From the NCBI GenBank assembly GCA_964601575.1, contig CAZROA010000089.1, positions 1 through 15,190 on the forward strand: 15,190 bases of DNA, written 5' to 3'. Made by a program: the position numbers and the translations under genes. Every line of letters begins with the position of its first letter. The stretch's first letter is position 1. The DNA comes from CAZKEG01 sp964601575 (GTDB lineage: Bacteria; Desulfobacterota; Thermodesulfobacteria; Thermodesulfobacteriales; Thermodesulfatatoraceae). This document shows, piece after piece, positions 6,685 through 14,631 of this stretch. The notes beneath the pieces are model-generated. The model ran no database searches. It saw only the letters and a list, made by a program, of their open reading frames with translations, and had not been told where the DNA came from.

Positions 6685-6713
6685 ATTGTTTAATACTGGC
6701 CAGACAATGTCAA
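6685..6713 (-). promoter_or_regulatory. Candidate promoter of the lipoprotein-coaBC-aminopeptidase operon
   Basis: On the - strand an exact TTGACA (6713-6708) is followed after 17 bases by AACAAT (6690-6685), 4 of 6 to TATAAT. Transcription would begin near 6678, about 20 bases before the lipoprotein start, leaving room for its AGGAGG. Confidence 0.5.
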
Positions 6714-6733
6714 GGAGCAAAAATAGGAAAAGG

Positions 6734-6761
6734 TTGGCATTTCTCAAAAGCTTGCGATAAA
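6734..6761 (+). promoter_or_regulatory. Candidate extended -10 promoter for gatC and downstream genes
   Basis: TTGGCA (6734-6739, 5 of 6 to TTGACA) and GATAAA (6756-6761) are separated by 16 bases. The -10 is preceded by TGC, an extended -10 feature. The leader before gatC would be about 27 bases. It faces away from the lipoprotein promoter, and the two do not overlap. Confidence 0.5.
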
Positions 6762-6794
6762 GTTTGCCTGTCAAATCCCTCAAGGAGGAGAGAG

Positions 6795-7082
6795 ATGAGC
6801 ATCTCACGCGAAGAGGTCCTCCATGTGGCCCATTTGGCGCGGCTTGAGTTTTCAGAGGAAGAGGTGGAACTCTTTACCACCCAGTTGGCCGATATCTTGA
6901 ATTATGTAGCCAAACTAAACGAGCTTGACACCAGCCAAATAGAGCCTACTTATCACGCCCTTCAACTAAGCAATGTCTTTCGTGACGATGAAGTCAAGCC
7001 GTCCTATACGGTGGAAGAGGTCTTGTCCAACGCCCCAGAGAAGGAAAACGGCTTTTTTGTCGTCCCGAAAGTGATCAAATAG
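6795..7082 (+). CDS. gatC: Asp-tRNA(Asn)/Glu-tRNA(Gln) amidotransferase subunit C
   Basis: GatC is the small subunit that stabilises GatA against GatB in the complex that converts misacylated Glu-tRNA(Gln) and/or Asp-tRNA(Asn) to the amide forms. The 95-residue product has the family hallmarks VAHLARLEFSEEE near the N terminus, the LNELDTSQIEPTYH linker and the VFRDDEV segment. The ATG at 6795 is chosen because AAGGAGG (6782-6788) lies six bases upstream and the product has the usual GatC length; the open frame back to 6552 is not protein-like. gatA follows after nine bases. Confidence 0.96.
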   Translation: MSISREEVLHVAHLARLEFSEEEVELFTTQLADILNYVAKLNELDTSQIEPTYHALQLSNVFRDDEVKPSYTVEEVLSNAPEKENGFFVVPKVIK

Positions 7083-7091
7083 GAGGCCGCC

Positions 7092-8546
7092 ATGTCTATT
7101 CATTGGGAATCATTGGTCAAGCTTCGTGATCTCTTGCGTCGGGGAGAAGTCTCAAGCGAGGAATTAACCAGGCACTTTCTCAACCGGATCACCGAGCTAG
7201 ACCCCAAGGTGAAGGCCTATATCACCATCACCGAGGAAGAGGCCCTTTCTCAGGCCCGGGAGGCAGATCAGGCCCTCAAGGCCGGAGAAGAAAAGCCGCT
7301 TCTCGGGGTGCCCTTGGCCATCAAAGACAATATCTGTACCAAAGGTATACGCACTACCTGTGCCTCAAAGATCTTAGAAAATTTCGTTCCTATTTATGAC
7401 GCCACGGTCATCGAACGCCTGCGTGCTGCCGGGGCAGTCATCTTAGGCAAGACCAATCTGGATGAATTTGCCATGGGTTCTTCCACCGAGAACTCGGCCT
7501 TTTTCCCCACCCATAATCCCTGGGATCTTTCCCGTGTCCCCGGTGGCTCTTCCGGTGGCTCAGCAGCGGCGGTGGCTGCCGGTCTCTGTGCCGGCTCACT
7601 TGGTTCAGACACCGGTGGCTCCATCAGGCAACCAGCCTCTTTCTGTGGGGTAGTAGGGCTTAAGCCCACCTATGGCCGGGTGTCGCGATACGGCTTGGTA
7701 GCCTTTGCTTCCTCCTTGGATCAAATCGGCCCCCTGACACGCACCGTGGCTGATACTGCCCTTTTGTTAAAGGTCATCGCCGGGCCAGATCCCAAGGATT
7801 CTACTTGTGCCCCGCAGGAAGTGCAGGACTATGAAAAGGCCTTAGAACAGGACCTTAAAGGACTAAAGGTCGGTGTCCCGAAAGAATACTTTGGAGAGGG
7901 TCTAGCCGAAGAGGTTAAAGAAGCGGTGGAAAAGGCCTTAGAGGTAATGAAGGGGCTGGGCTTGGAAGTAAAGGAGGTCTCGCTCCCACATTCACCATAC
8001 GCCATCGCCGCTTACTACATTATTGCTCCGGCTGAGGCCAGCTCCAACTTGGCTCGGTATGACGGGGTGAAATATGGTTTTCGCGCCGAAGGGAAGGATC
8101 TGATTGACATGTACAAAAAGACCCGTTCTCAAGGCTTTGGTCCAGAGGTCAAAAGACGAATCATGATCGGGACCTATGCCCTGTCGGCGGGTTACTATGA
8201 TGCTTATTACAAGAAGGCCTCCCAGGTACGGACCTTGATTGCCCAGGATTTTGCCAAGGCCTTTGAACAGGTCGATTTCGTTATCGGGCCGGTGGCCCCT
8301 TCGCCGGCCTTTAAGATCGGCGAACGCACTGATGACCCCCTCAAGATGTATCTTTCTGACATCTATACCATTTCCGTCAATCTGGCGGGGATTGTGGGGC
8401 TTTCCTTACCATGTGCCTTCTCCGAAGAGGGCCTGCCCATCGGGCTTCAGATCATGGGGCCTCATTTCAGCGAAGAGCGGGTCTTGGCCCTGGGGCATCA
8501 GTTTGAGAAAGAGGTCGGCCTTACCGACCGCCACCCGGAGCTTTGA
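7092..8546 (+). CDS. gatA: Asp-tRNA(Asn)/Glu-tRNA(Gln) amidotransferase subunit A
   Basis: GatA is the glutaminase of GatCAB: it releases ammonia from glutamine, which passes to GatB for tRNA-bound amide formation. The 484-residue protein carries the amidase-signature Ser-cisSer-Lys triad at Lys78 (LAIKDN), Ser153 (GGSSGGS) and Ser177 (GSDTGGS). These are one residue offset from the S. aureus positions. AGGAGG at 7081-7086 overlaps the gatC stop and lies five bases before the ATG. The usual third subunit gene, gatB, is not in the window, so it must be elsewhere. Downstream genes are signalling proteins whose first start lies one base after the gatA stop, suggesting one transcript. Confidence 0.97.
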   Translation: MSIHWESLVKLRDLLRRGEVSSEELTRHFLNRITELDPKVKAYITITEEEALSQAREADQALKAGEEKPLLGVPLAIKDNICTKGIRTTCASKILENFVPIYDATVIERLRAAGAVILGKTNLDEFAMGSSTENSAFFPTHNPWDLSRVPGGSSGGSAAAVAAGLCAGSLGSDTGGSIRQPASFCGVVGLKPTYGRVSRYGLVAFASSLDQIGPLTRTVADTALLLKVIAGPDPKDSTCAPQEVQDYEKALEQDLKGLKVGVPKEYFGEGLAEEVKEAVEKALEVMKGLGLEVKEVSLPHSPYAIAAYYIIAPAEASSNLARYDGVKYGFRAEGKDLIDMYKKTRSQGFGPEVKRRIMIGTYALSAGYYDAYYKKASQVRTLIAQDFAKAFEQVDFVIGPVAPSPAFKIGERTDDPLKMYLSDIYTISVNLAGIVGLSLPCAFSEEGLPIGLQIMGPHFSEERVLALGHQFEKEVGLTDRHPEL

Positions 8547-8547
8547 G

Positions 8548-8865
8548 ATGCAAAAGATCCCTATCTTTTTGGCCAAACCAGGCATGAAATTGGCCCAGGA
8601 AGTAAAGGATGCCCAGGGCCGGGTTCTCTGTGGCCCTGGGGTGGAACTAGACCAAGACCTGATCGAACGTTTTGAAAAGATGGAGGTCAAATTTTTAGTA
8701 GTCGAAGGGCATCCGGTGCAGTTTCCCTGGGAGCGTCCACTGGAAGAGGAACTTAAGGTCTTGGAAGGGCGTTTTTCTCGAGTGGCTCAAGATGAGCGGC
8801 TGCAAATGCTCAAAGAGGTCATCCGAGCCTTTTGGCTAAGACAAAAAGGGGAAGGCAGTGCTTGA
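8548..8865 (+). CDS. Small protein resembling the N-terminal domain found before HD-GYP/HDOD output domains
   Basis: The 105-residue protein has the pattern FLAKPGMKLAQEVKDAQGRVLCGPGVELDQDLIERFEKMEVKFLVVEG in residues 7-53. This matches the 'lkpGMvLardvyd-G-llLp.Gt.lt..li.rl...gi..v.V' layout of the small domain often fused N-terminal to HD-GYP phosphodiesterases (DUF3391-like). Here it stands alone, with a helical C-terminal tail rich in Glu, Leu and Arg. The ATG is one base after the gatA stop, so coupled translation is likely. Its stop overlaps the HDOD start by eight bases. I infer that it partners the HDOD protein; its biochemical function is unknown. The longer open frame back to 8239 is a shadow inside gatA. 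Confidence 0.75.
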   Translation: MQKIPIFLAKPGMKLAQEVKDAQGRVLCGPGVELDQDLIERFEKMEVKFLVVEGHPVQFPWERPLEEELKVLEGRFSRVAQDERLQMLKEVIRAFWLRQKGEGSA

Positions 8866-9736
8866 AGAAAGGGCACGAAAGATCAAGAAAAGACTAAAGA
8901 GCCTCCAGTCTCTGCCCACTTTGCCTCCGGTGGTCACCAAGCTCACGCATCTCCTGGCTGATGAGAAGACTACGGCCCTGCAGTTAGCCGAGGTCATCGA
9001 AAAGGACCAGGTCCTTACCAGTAAGGTCTTGAAGATGGTTAACTCCGCCTTTTACGGCTTTCCCCGCCGGATCTCTACCGTCTCCACGGCCATCGTGCTC
9101 TTAGGCTTTAACGTCATCCGCACCTTGATCATTACCGCCTCTATTTTTGAAATGATGCAGAGCGAAGACTTGAGTCTCTGGGAACACTCTCTTGGAGTGG
9201 CGGCGGCCTCGGGGCTTCTTGCCCAAAGGCTGGAACTCAAGAACCCCGAGGAAGTGACCACCGCCGGCCTCCTCCATGACCTGGGCAAGGTGGTCATCAG
9301 GAGTGAATTTCCGGAGATGTATCAAGAAATCTTGGCCTTGGTCAAAGAAAAGGGTCTCAGTTTTCGAGAGGCAGAGAAAGAAATCTTAGGTCTTGATCAC
9401 AGCGAGATCGGAGAATTCTTGACCAACCACTGGAACCTTCCCGAACGCTTGGTGGAACCCATTGCCTTTCATCATCAAGTAGAAAAGGCCCGAAAATATA
9501 AGAAAGAGGCGGCGGTAATCCATTTGGGAGATATAATCATCCGCGCCCTTGGTTACGGGAGCGGAGGAGATCCATGGGTACCATTTTTGGACGAAAAGGC
9601 CTGGTCACTTCTGCGGCTCAAAAAAGAGGACTTCGAGGAGCTATTGCCGGTCCTAGACGATCGTTTGCTTGAGCTTCGCTTTTTTACCATGGAAATGCAG
9701 GGGATAGGTTTTGCCGAAGGTCTTTCTATTAGTTGA
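8858..9736 (+). CDS. HDOD domain signalling protein
   Basis: The 292-residue protein is an HDOD (HD-related output) protein, a family often linked with two-component and c-di-GMP signalling. The N-terminal half has LPTLPPVVTKLTHLL, VIEKDQVLTSKVLKMVNSAFYG and STAIVLLGFNVIRTLI, all diagnostic of HDOD. In the middle TAGLLHDLGKVV (HD at 140-141) and LDHSEIGEFLTNHW recall the metal site of true HD phosphohydrolases. HDOD proteins usually lack part of that site, so catalysis is uncertain. The start is GTG at 8858, overlapping the upstream gene by eight bases, with a purine-rich AAGGGGAAGG before it. No in-frame ATG lies near the beginning of the domain. Its 3' end overlaps the GGDEF gene by 26 bases. 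Confidence 0.9.
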   Translation: MLEERARKIKKRLKSLQSLPTLPPVVTKLTHLLADEKTTALQLAEVIEKDQVLTSKVLKMVNSAFYGFPRRISTVSTAIVLLGFNVIRTLIITASIFEMMQSEDLSLWEHSLGVAAASGLLAQRLELKNPEEVTTAGLLHDLGKVVIRSEFPEMYQEILALVKEKGLSFREAEKEILGLDHSEIGEFLTNHWNLPERLVEPIAFHHQVEKARKYKKEAAVIHLGDIIIRALGYGSGGDPWVPFLDEKAWSLLRLKKEDFEELLPVLDDRLLELRFFTMEMQGIGFAEGLSIS

Positions 9737-10628
9737 AAAAAGACTGCAGGACGTTTGGGCCAACCCCCTTTCGACCGAAGGTTATGAAGTCATTGCTCCG
9801 GAGAATTTTCGTGAGGCCGCGGAATATATCCTTTCTCAGCCGCCGGATCTTCTCATTGTTCAATATGACCTTGATCCGACCCTGGTCTATGATCTCTTGG
9901 TTGCCCTAAAAAACAACCTTTATCTTTCTTTTTTACCCATTATTTTGGTCCTCCCGCCCCATTGTTATCAGCTTGATTGGGAGCTTTATCCCGCAGATGA
10001 TTTCGTAAGGGATAATGTTTCCGTAGAAGAACTTCTCTCCCGGGTAAATTTGGCCTTTGCCCGGGCCCATCGCTTGGCCGATAACAATCCTTTGACCGGT
10101 CTTCCCGGGAACACCTCTATTCTCAAGTGTATTCAGGAAAAACTTGATAAAGGAGAAGAGGTGGCCATCGGCTATGTGGATTTGGACCACTTCAAACCCT
10201 TTAATGATCGCTATGGTTTTGCTCGAGGTGATGAAATCTTGCGGGCCCTGGCCCGGATCTTGACCAATGTCGTCCAGAACAAGGCCGGAGACAAGGGTTT
10301 TGTGGGCCACATTGGAGGAGATGACTTTGTCTTTATTTGCCCCATGGAACTGGCTGAGCCCATTGCCCGAGAGATCATCAAGAATTTCGAGCGCATTGTG
10401 CCTAGTTTCCTAGATGAAGAGGACCTGGCCCGTGGATGTTTTATTTCCCAGGACCGGCAAGGGATTACCCGTCGTTTTCCCCTCCCGTCGGTCTCCATCG
10501 GGGTGGTCTTGAACAAAAACGGGCGTTTTAAGCATTATGGAGAGGTGGCCTCCATAGCCGCTCAGCTCAAAAAATACGTCAAGAACATCCCGGGGAGCAC
10601 CTTCCTCATCGACCGCCGGAAGCGCTGA
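9711..10628 (+). CDS. Degenerate receiver-GGDEF protein, probable diguanylate cyclase
   Basis: The 305-residue protein pairs a receiver-like domain (about 3-118) with a GGDEF domain (about 125-302). The receiver has the fold pattern of CheY proteins but lacks its chemistry. The acidic pair after strand 1 is replaced (FLLVEKR), the phospho-Asp position in LLIVQYDLDP holds Gln or Tyr, and the Lys near strand 5 is not evident. The GGDEF domain has NPLTGLPGN, YVDLDHFKPFNDRYGF.RGD and GGDDF (202-206). The GTP-contacting Asn and Asp are kept, so it could make c-di-GMP. The RxxD inhibition site is altered (KAGD, with two extra residues before GGDDF). The start is TTG at 9711, because a stop lies in frame just upstream at 9705 and AGGGG sits six bases before it. 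It overlaps the HDOD gene by 26 bases, and its 3' end overlaps tolC of the opposite strand by 23 bases. Confidence 0.88.
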   Translation: MPKVFLLVEKRLQDVWANPLSTEGYEVIAPENFREAAEYILSQPPDLLIVQYDLDPTLVYDLLVALKNNLYLSFLPIILVLPPHCYQLDWELYPADDFVRDNVSVEELLSRVNLAFARAHRLADNNPLTGLPGNTSILKCIQEKLDKGEEVAIGYVDLDHFKPFNDRYGFARGDEILRALARILTNVVQNKAGDKGFVGHIGGDDFVFICPMELAEPIAREIIKNFERIVPSFLDEEDLARGCFISQDRQGITRRFPLPSVSIGVVLNKNGRFKHYGEVASIAAQLKKYVKNIPGSTFLIDRRKR

Positions 10629-11952
10629 GCTTTTTCACTCCCATGGTGTAGGCCAAATAGGCCTCGGCCAGACGATAATCGGCCAAGGCATTAATGTAAT
10701 TGACCCTGGCCCGGGTGAGCATCTCTTCGGCATCGAGGACATCGGTCGAGGAAGCCAGTTGTTCTTCGTAACGGGCCTCATTAAGGCGATAATTTTCTTC
10801 GGCCAATTGGATGCTCTTTTTGGTCACCTGCAAGCGATCCTTGGCCGCCGAAAGGTTTAGAATGGCCTGACGTACCTCAAGGGCTACCTGATCCTTGATC
10901 TCTCGTAAGGCAGCTTCTTGGGCCAGGACCTTGGCCTTGGCGCTTGAGATTTCATCAAATCTCTTACCCCATTCCCAGATCTGCCAGTTAAGCACCACCC
11001 CAACCCAGGCGTTTTCTCGGTCTCCATAGGGGTTGTTTTGCAGGAAGAGATCCACAGCCTCTTTTTGGTAAGCAGCCTGAAGATCGACCCAGGGGTAAAG
11101 ACTGCTCTTGGCCAGGCGTACCCCTTCACGGGCCTTTTGTACGGCCAGTTCTCCGGCCTGCACTTCAGGCCGATGTTTAAGGGCCAGCGCCACACAGTCT
11201 TCAAAACGGGGCATGAGAGAATTCACCGAAAGGGTGTCGATGATCTCGGTCTTTTCCGTGACCGGGCGTTGGATGAGGATGTTTAGTCTGCTTCTAGCCA
11301 GCTCCACGGCGTTTTGGGCCACTACCAGGGCGTGCTTGGCTTCGGCCAGGGCCACTTCACTCTGTAGGAGATCGTTTTTGGCGATCAGCCCTTGGGTATA
11401 AAAACCCCTGGCCTCTTTGAGATGGGCCTCCAATCTTTCCACCGACTTCTGGGCCTCTTCTTTTCGGCGTTGGGCCTGGAGCAGGCGATAATAGGCCTCT
11501 TTCACGTGGAAAATGAGCTCCTGACGGACCCGTTCCCTTTCAACCTGGGCCAGCTTTACCTCCAGCTTGGCCAGTTGGTGCCTTACCCGCAAGGCTAGGC
11601 CGTGGAAAAGCGGCCAGGATAGAAGGATTTCTCCGGAAGTCATGGTGTGAGCGGAGACCGGGACCTCAACTTTTGGAGGCAACCCCGGCAGGGGAAGCCC
11701 TTGAAATATCACCGTCCGTTGATCCCGCAGACGGGTGTAACGGTAATCTGCCCCGAGTACCGGAAAATAAGCCTTAAAGGTCGCTTTCTCGTAGGCCTGG
11801 GCAGCCAACACCCGTTGTCTAACCGCTTCCAAACCTGGATACCGGGAAAGGGCTTCCTTAAGGCAATCCTCCAGACTTAGGGGATCTGCCCAGACCTGTG
11901 TACTCAAACCCAAGGCAATCAACCAAAAGAGGACCAATAGTCCGCGTCTCAT
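10606..11952 (-). CDS. TolC-family outer-membrane efflux channel
   Basis: The 448-residue protein should form the trimeric outer-membrane and periplasmic tunnel of a tripartite pump. A signal peptide (RRGLLVLFWLIALGLS, then probable cleavage after QVWA near residue 22) is followed by SLEDCLKEALSRYPGL, the usual start of the mature family domain. Two outer-membrane efflux repeats follow, with long Glu-, Ala- and Arg-rich helices. Repeat 1 has FYTQGLIAKNDLLQSEVALAEAKH and repeat 2 has YEEQLASSTDVLDAEEMLTRAR, with AYLAYTMGV near the end. It starts in an ATGA overlap with the upstream transporter gene, so it is translated from the same message. It overlaps the converging GGDEF gene by 23 bases with no terminator hairpin between them. 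Confidence 0.93.
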   Translation of the reverse strand: MRRGLLVLFWLIALGLSTQVWADPLSLEDCLKEALSRYPGLEAVRQRVLAAQAYEKATFKAYFPVLGADYRYTRLRDQRTVIFQGLPLPGLPPKVEVPVSAHTMTSGEILLSWPLFHGLALRVRHQLAKLEVKLAQVERERVRQELIFHVKEAYYRLLQAQRRKEEAQKSVERLEAHLKEARGFYTQGLIAKNDLLQSEVALAEAKHALVVAQNAVELARSRLNILIQRPVTEKTEIIDTLSVNSLMPRFEDCVALALKHRPEVQAGELAVQKAREGVRLAKSSLYPWVDLQAAYQKEAVDLFLQNNPYGDRENAWVGVVLNWQIWEWGKRFDEISSAKAKVLAQEAALREIKDQVALEVRQAILNLSAAKDRLQVTKKSIQLAEENYRLNEARYEEQLASSTDVLDAEEMLTRARVNYINALADYRLAEAYLAYTMGVKKLSASGGR

Positions 11953-13502
11953 CCTTCCCCTCCTTTTGGGGAAAATCTCTGGTGGATCAGGAGGGCCAAG
12001 AGGAAGACCCCACCTAATAGGGCAAAATAAGTCGTGTGACGAAAGGTGTCCTGAAAGGCATAACTCAGGGCAAAGAGCCCTTGTAATTTATAGAGCAAAG
12101 CCTTGGCCTTGGCCTGGGCCAAGGAGGTGGGGAAAAAGGCGGAGAGTTTGGCCACTCCTTTTTTGATAAAGACCTTGATGTAGACGGGATCTTGGAGGCC
12201 GGTGATCTCTTGAAAGTGAAACGAGGTTTGTTTCTCCAAGGTATTGGTGGCAATGGCCGTTCCAAAAGATCCGCCTACAAAGCGTTGATAGTGCAAAAGG
12301 GCCACCCCAAGCCCGGTCTTTGGCCCGAGTTTCTTTAAGGCCAGGGCCGAGAGTGGGGCAAAAAACATCCCCAAGGCCATGCCGTAAGGGACGGTGTAAA
12401 GGGCGGCTTTTTTCGCCGGGAGGTAATAATTGAGCTTGGGTAGGAGGAAATAACTACAGAGAATAAAGGTTAGAAAACTGACCAGGAGGATCTTTTCCGG
12501 GCGGAAGCGATCGCTTAAGGCCCCGGAGACAATAGAAAAGATACCGATAAACACGGCGAAGGCCAGCATGTGAAAGCCGGTGGAAAGGGTAGAAAGGCCT
12601 TTGAGGTGTTCGTAATAAAGGGGCAGGAGATAGAAGATCTGATACATGGCAAAACCCAAGACAAAGAAGTGGAACCCCATGGTTAGGCCGAATTCAGGGA
12701 TGCGGTAGATGGAAAAGTCGATCAAAGGCTTTTTGCTCAGGAGCTCGCTTACCAGGTAGAGACAAAGGGAGATAGCAGAGACGAAGAGCAACACCCCGAT
12801 AAAGGTAGATTGAAACCAGCCGTATTGTTGACCTTTGGAGAGCATGATCAAGAGGGAAATAGTCGCCGTGGCCAAGAAGAGATAGCTCACCAAATTAAAC
12901 CGAAAACGCCCCTTGCCTGGGAGGAGATCAGGCAGGAAGAACATGGCGGCAATGAGGTTCAAGGTTCCCACCGGGATATTGATGAAGAAGACATAGCGCC
13001 AGGAGAAATGTTCGGTAAGGAACCCCCCAGCGGTAGGGCCCAAGGCCGGGGCAAAACTCACCCCCAGGGCAAAAATACCCATGGCCAACCCTTGGCGGCT
13101 AGGGGGATAGGCGGCAAAGAGGATGGTCTGGGCCGCGCCCATGATAAAGGCCTCGCCAAGCCCTTGAAGGGCGCGGAAGATGATCATTTCCGGGAGGGAG
13201 TGGGCCAGGCCACAAAAGGCGCTTGAGGTGGTAAAGAAGAGGAGCCCGGCGGTAAAGACCCGCGAAAACCCTATGGCCTTAGCCACAGACTCGATGAGCA
13301 AGAGCCCCACGGCCGCGGCCATCATATAGGCGGTGATCACCCACTGGATACCGTAAAGGTCGGTGGAAAGGGGAGCCATCATCTTGGGGACCACCACATC
13401 GACGATGGTCGTATCCAAGATGGCCATAAAGGCCCCGACCATGACGATGATGGTGATCACCGCCCGCATAGCTGGGGATATCTGACGATACGGCTCACTC
13501 AT
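11949..13502 (-). CDS. EmrB-type (DHA2) major facilitator drug exporter, 14 TM
   Basis: The 517-residue protein is an inner-membrane proton-driven exporter of the DHA2 (EmrB/QacA) family. Hydrophobic segments fit 14 membrane helices. The first carries AFMAILDTTIVDVVVPKM, the family's LDxTIVNVALP motif with Asn replaced by Asp. GLGEAFIMGAAQTILF and the family signature SWRYVFFINIPVGTLNLI are also present. A long periplasmic stretch follows about residue 410 before the last helix (FALLGGVFLLALLIHQRF). The ATG overlaps the upstream adaptor gene by eight bases, and the stop forms ATGA with the tolC start. The substrate cannot be read from sequence; hydrophobic drugs or uncouplers are typical of the family. 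Confidence 0.93.
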   Translation of the reverse strand: MSEPYRQISPAMRAVITIIVMVGAFMAILDTTIVDVVVPKMMAPLSTDLYGIQWVITAYMMAAAVGLLLIESVAKAIGFSRVFTAGLLFFTTSSAFCGLAHSLPEMIIFRALQGLGEAFIMGAAQTILFAAYPPSRQGLAMGIFALGVSFAPALGPTAGGFLTEHFSWRYVFFINIPVGTLNLIAAMFFLPDLLPGKGRFRFNLVSYLFLATATISLLIMLSKGQQYGWFQSTFIGVLLFVSAISLCLYLVSELLSKKPLIDFSIYRIPEFGLTMGFHFFVLGFAMYQIFYLLPLYYEHLKGLSTLSTGFHMLAFAVFIGIFSIVSGALSDRFRPEKILLVSFLTFILCSYFLLPKLNYYLPAKKAALYTVPYGMALGMFFAPLSALALKKLGPKTGLGVALLHYQRFVGGSFGTAIATNTLEKQTSFHFQEITGLQDPVYIKVFIKKGVAKLSAFFPTSLAQAKAKALLYKLQGLFALSYAFQDTFRHTTYFALLGGVFLLALLIHQRFSPKGGEG

Positions 13503-14631
13503 AGCGCTTGATTTCTACTTCTCCTCCAAGCCCCACGCGTAGGAGTCCTATTGGGCCTTTGGTGAGCCGGATCTTTATTGGGACCCGTTGGGCCACTTTG
13601 GTGAACTCGCCGGCAGAGATATCCCGCGGCACCAAGGCAAACTTGGCCGCGGTGGCCGGCAACACCTCTTCCACTACGCCCTCAAAATCCTGGCTGGGAT
13701 AAGCGTCGATCCGGATCTTGGCTGGACACCCGGGCTTGACTCCGTGGAGTTTGGTCTCTTCAAGGAGTACCAAGATGTAGAGATCTCGTGGATCAACCAG
13801 GGCATAGACCGGCTCTCCTGGCTCAACTACATCTCCGGCCACATGAAAACGCTTGGCTACCACGCCTTTGATCGGGCTCTTGAGCAGACAGTGATCAAGG
13901 CGCAGCTTGGCCTGTTTAAGACTGGCCTCAAGGGCCTTTATCTTTTCCTCGAGGGCCAAGAGGTCCTTTTGGACCTCGGTAATCTGGCGACGTTGATTCC
14001 GGGCCAAGAGGAGCTGCTTACGGGCCTGGTTTATGCCCACTTTTAGGGCTTCCTGCTGGGCCAAAAGGGCCTTTTCTTGCTCACAGGCCTTCTTTAGATT
14101 GGTCTCGATCTCTTCGAGTCTTCGCTTGGGGATCAGTTCCTTTTGATAAAGGGCCTTATAGCGCCTCTGGTCACGTCTGAGTTGTTCTACATCGGCTTGG
14201 ATGGCCTTTATCTGAGCGCTGAGAGAGGCATATTCTTTCTTAAGACGGAAGACATCCTGTTTGGCCAAATCAATCTTTAAGGAGATGTCCTTCTTTATCC
14301 GGGCAAGAAAGATCTCCTTGGCCGCTTTTTCATGTTTTAAAGCCTCTAGTTCGGAACTCAGGCGGGTTACTTCGTTCCGATAAGTCTTCTCCTCGAGCTT
14401 GGCCAAGACTTCGCCTGGGTTGACGGTTTCGCCTTCGTTTTTGATCACCTGGCTTATCCTTCCGGAAACATCTTCAAAACCAAGGTTTATCAAGCGATCA
14501 GTCTCTACAAAGACGGCATTGGTCACCGCATAGCGCATCCGGTGGTGGATAAAGCGGATAAGAAAGACGACCAAGACCAGGGTAACCAGGGAAAGGATAA
14601 TCACACCGATGGTCTTACGACTTTGAGACAT
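13495..14631 (-). CDS. EmrA/HlyD-type membrane fusion protein
   Basis: This periplasmic adaptor bridges the inner-membrane exporter and the TolC channel. I start at the ATG at 14631, giving 378 residues, because GGAGGAG sits just upstream (14641-14635). The protein then begins MSQSRKTIGVIILSLVTLV, a cytoplasmic N tip plus one membrane anchor. The frame open to 14721 would put non-family residues first. The first barrel-sandwich half is GRISQVIKNEGETVNPGEVLAKLEE. A long coiled coil follows (about residues 65-225, many Lys, Glu, Gln and Leu). The second half is SPIKGVVAKRFHVAGDVVEPGEPV, then a beta-barrel ending near PIKIRLTKGP. The first bases overlap the tetR stop by 17, and the end overlaps the exporter by eight. 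Confidence 0.93.
   Translation of the reverse strand: MSQSRKTIGVIILSLVTLVLVVFLIRFIHHRMRYAVTNAVFVETDRLINLGFEDVSGRISQVIKNEGETVNPGEVLAKLEEKTYRNEVTRLSSELEALKHEKAAKEIFLARIKKDISLKIDLAKQDVFRLKKEYASLSAQIKAIQADVEQLRRDQRRYKALYQKELIPKRRLEEIETNLKKACEQEKALLAQQEALKVGINQARKQLLLARNQRRQITEVQKDLLALEEKIKALEASLKQAKLRLDHCLLKSPIKGVVAKRFHVAGDVVEPGEPVYALVDPRDLYILVLLEETKLHGVKPGCPAKIRIDAYPSQDFEGVVEEVLPATAAKFALVPRDISAGEFTKVAQRVPIKIRLTKGPIGLLRVGLGGEVEIKRYE

Noticed and set aside
6552..6794. Upstream extension of gatC, to 176 codons
   Set aside because: The extra residues overlap the divergent lipoprotein gene and its promoter, and an ideal ribosome site precedes the ATG at 6795.
8239..8547. Long upstream extension of the small HD-associated protein
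   Set aside because: That stretch is gatA read in another frame; the ATG at 8548 gives the recognisable domain.
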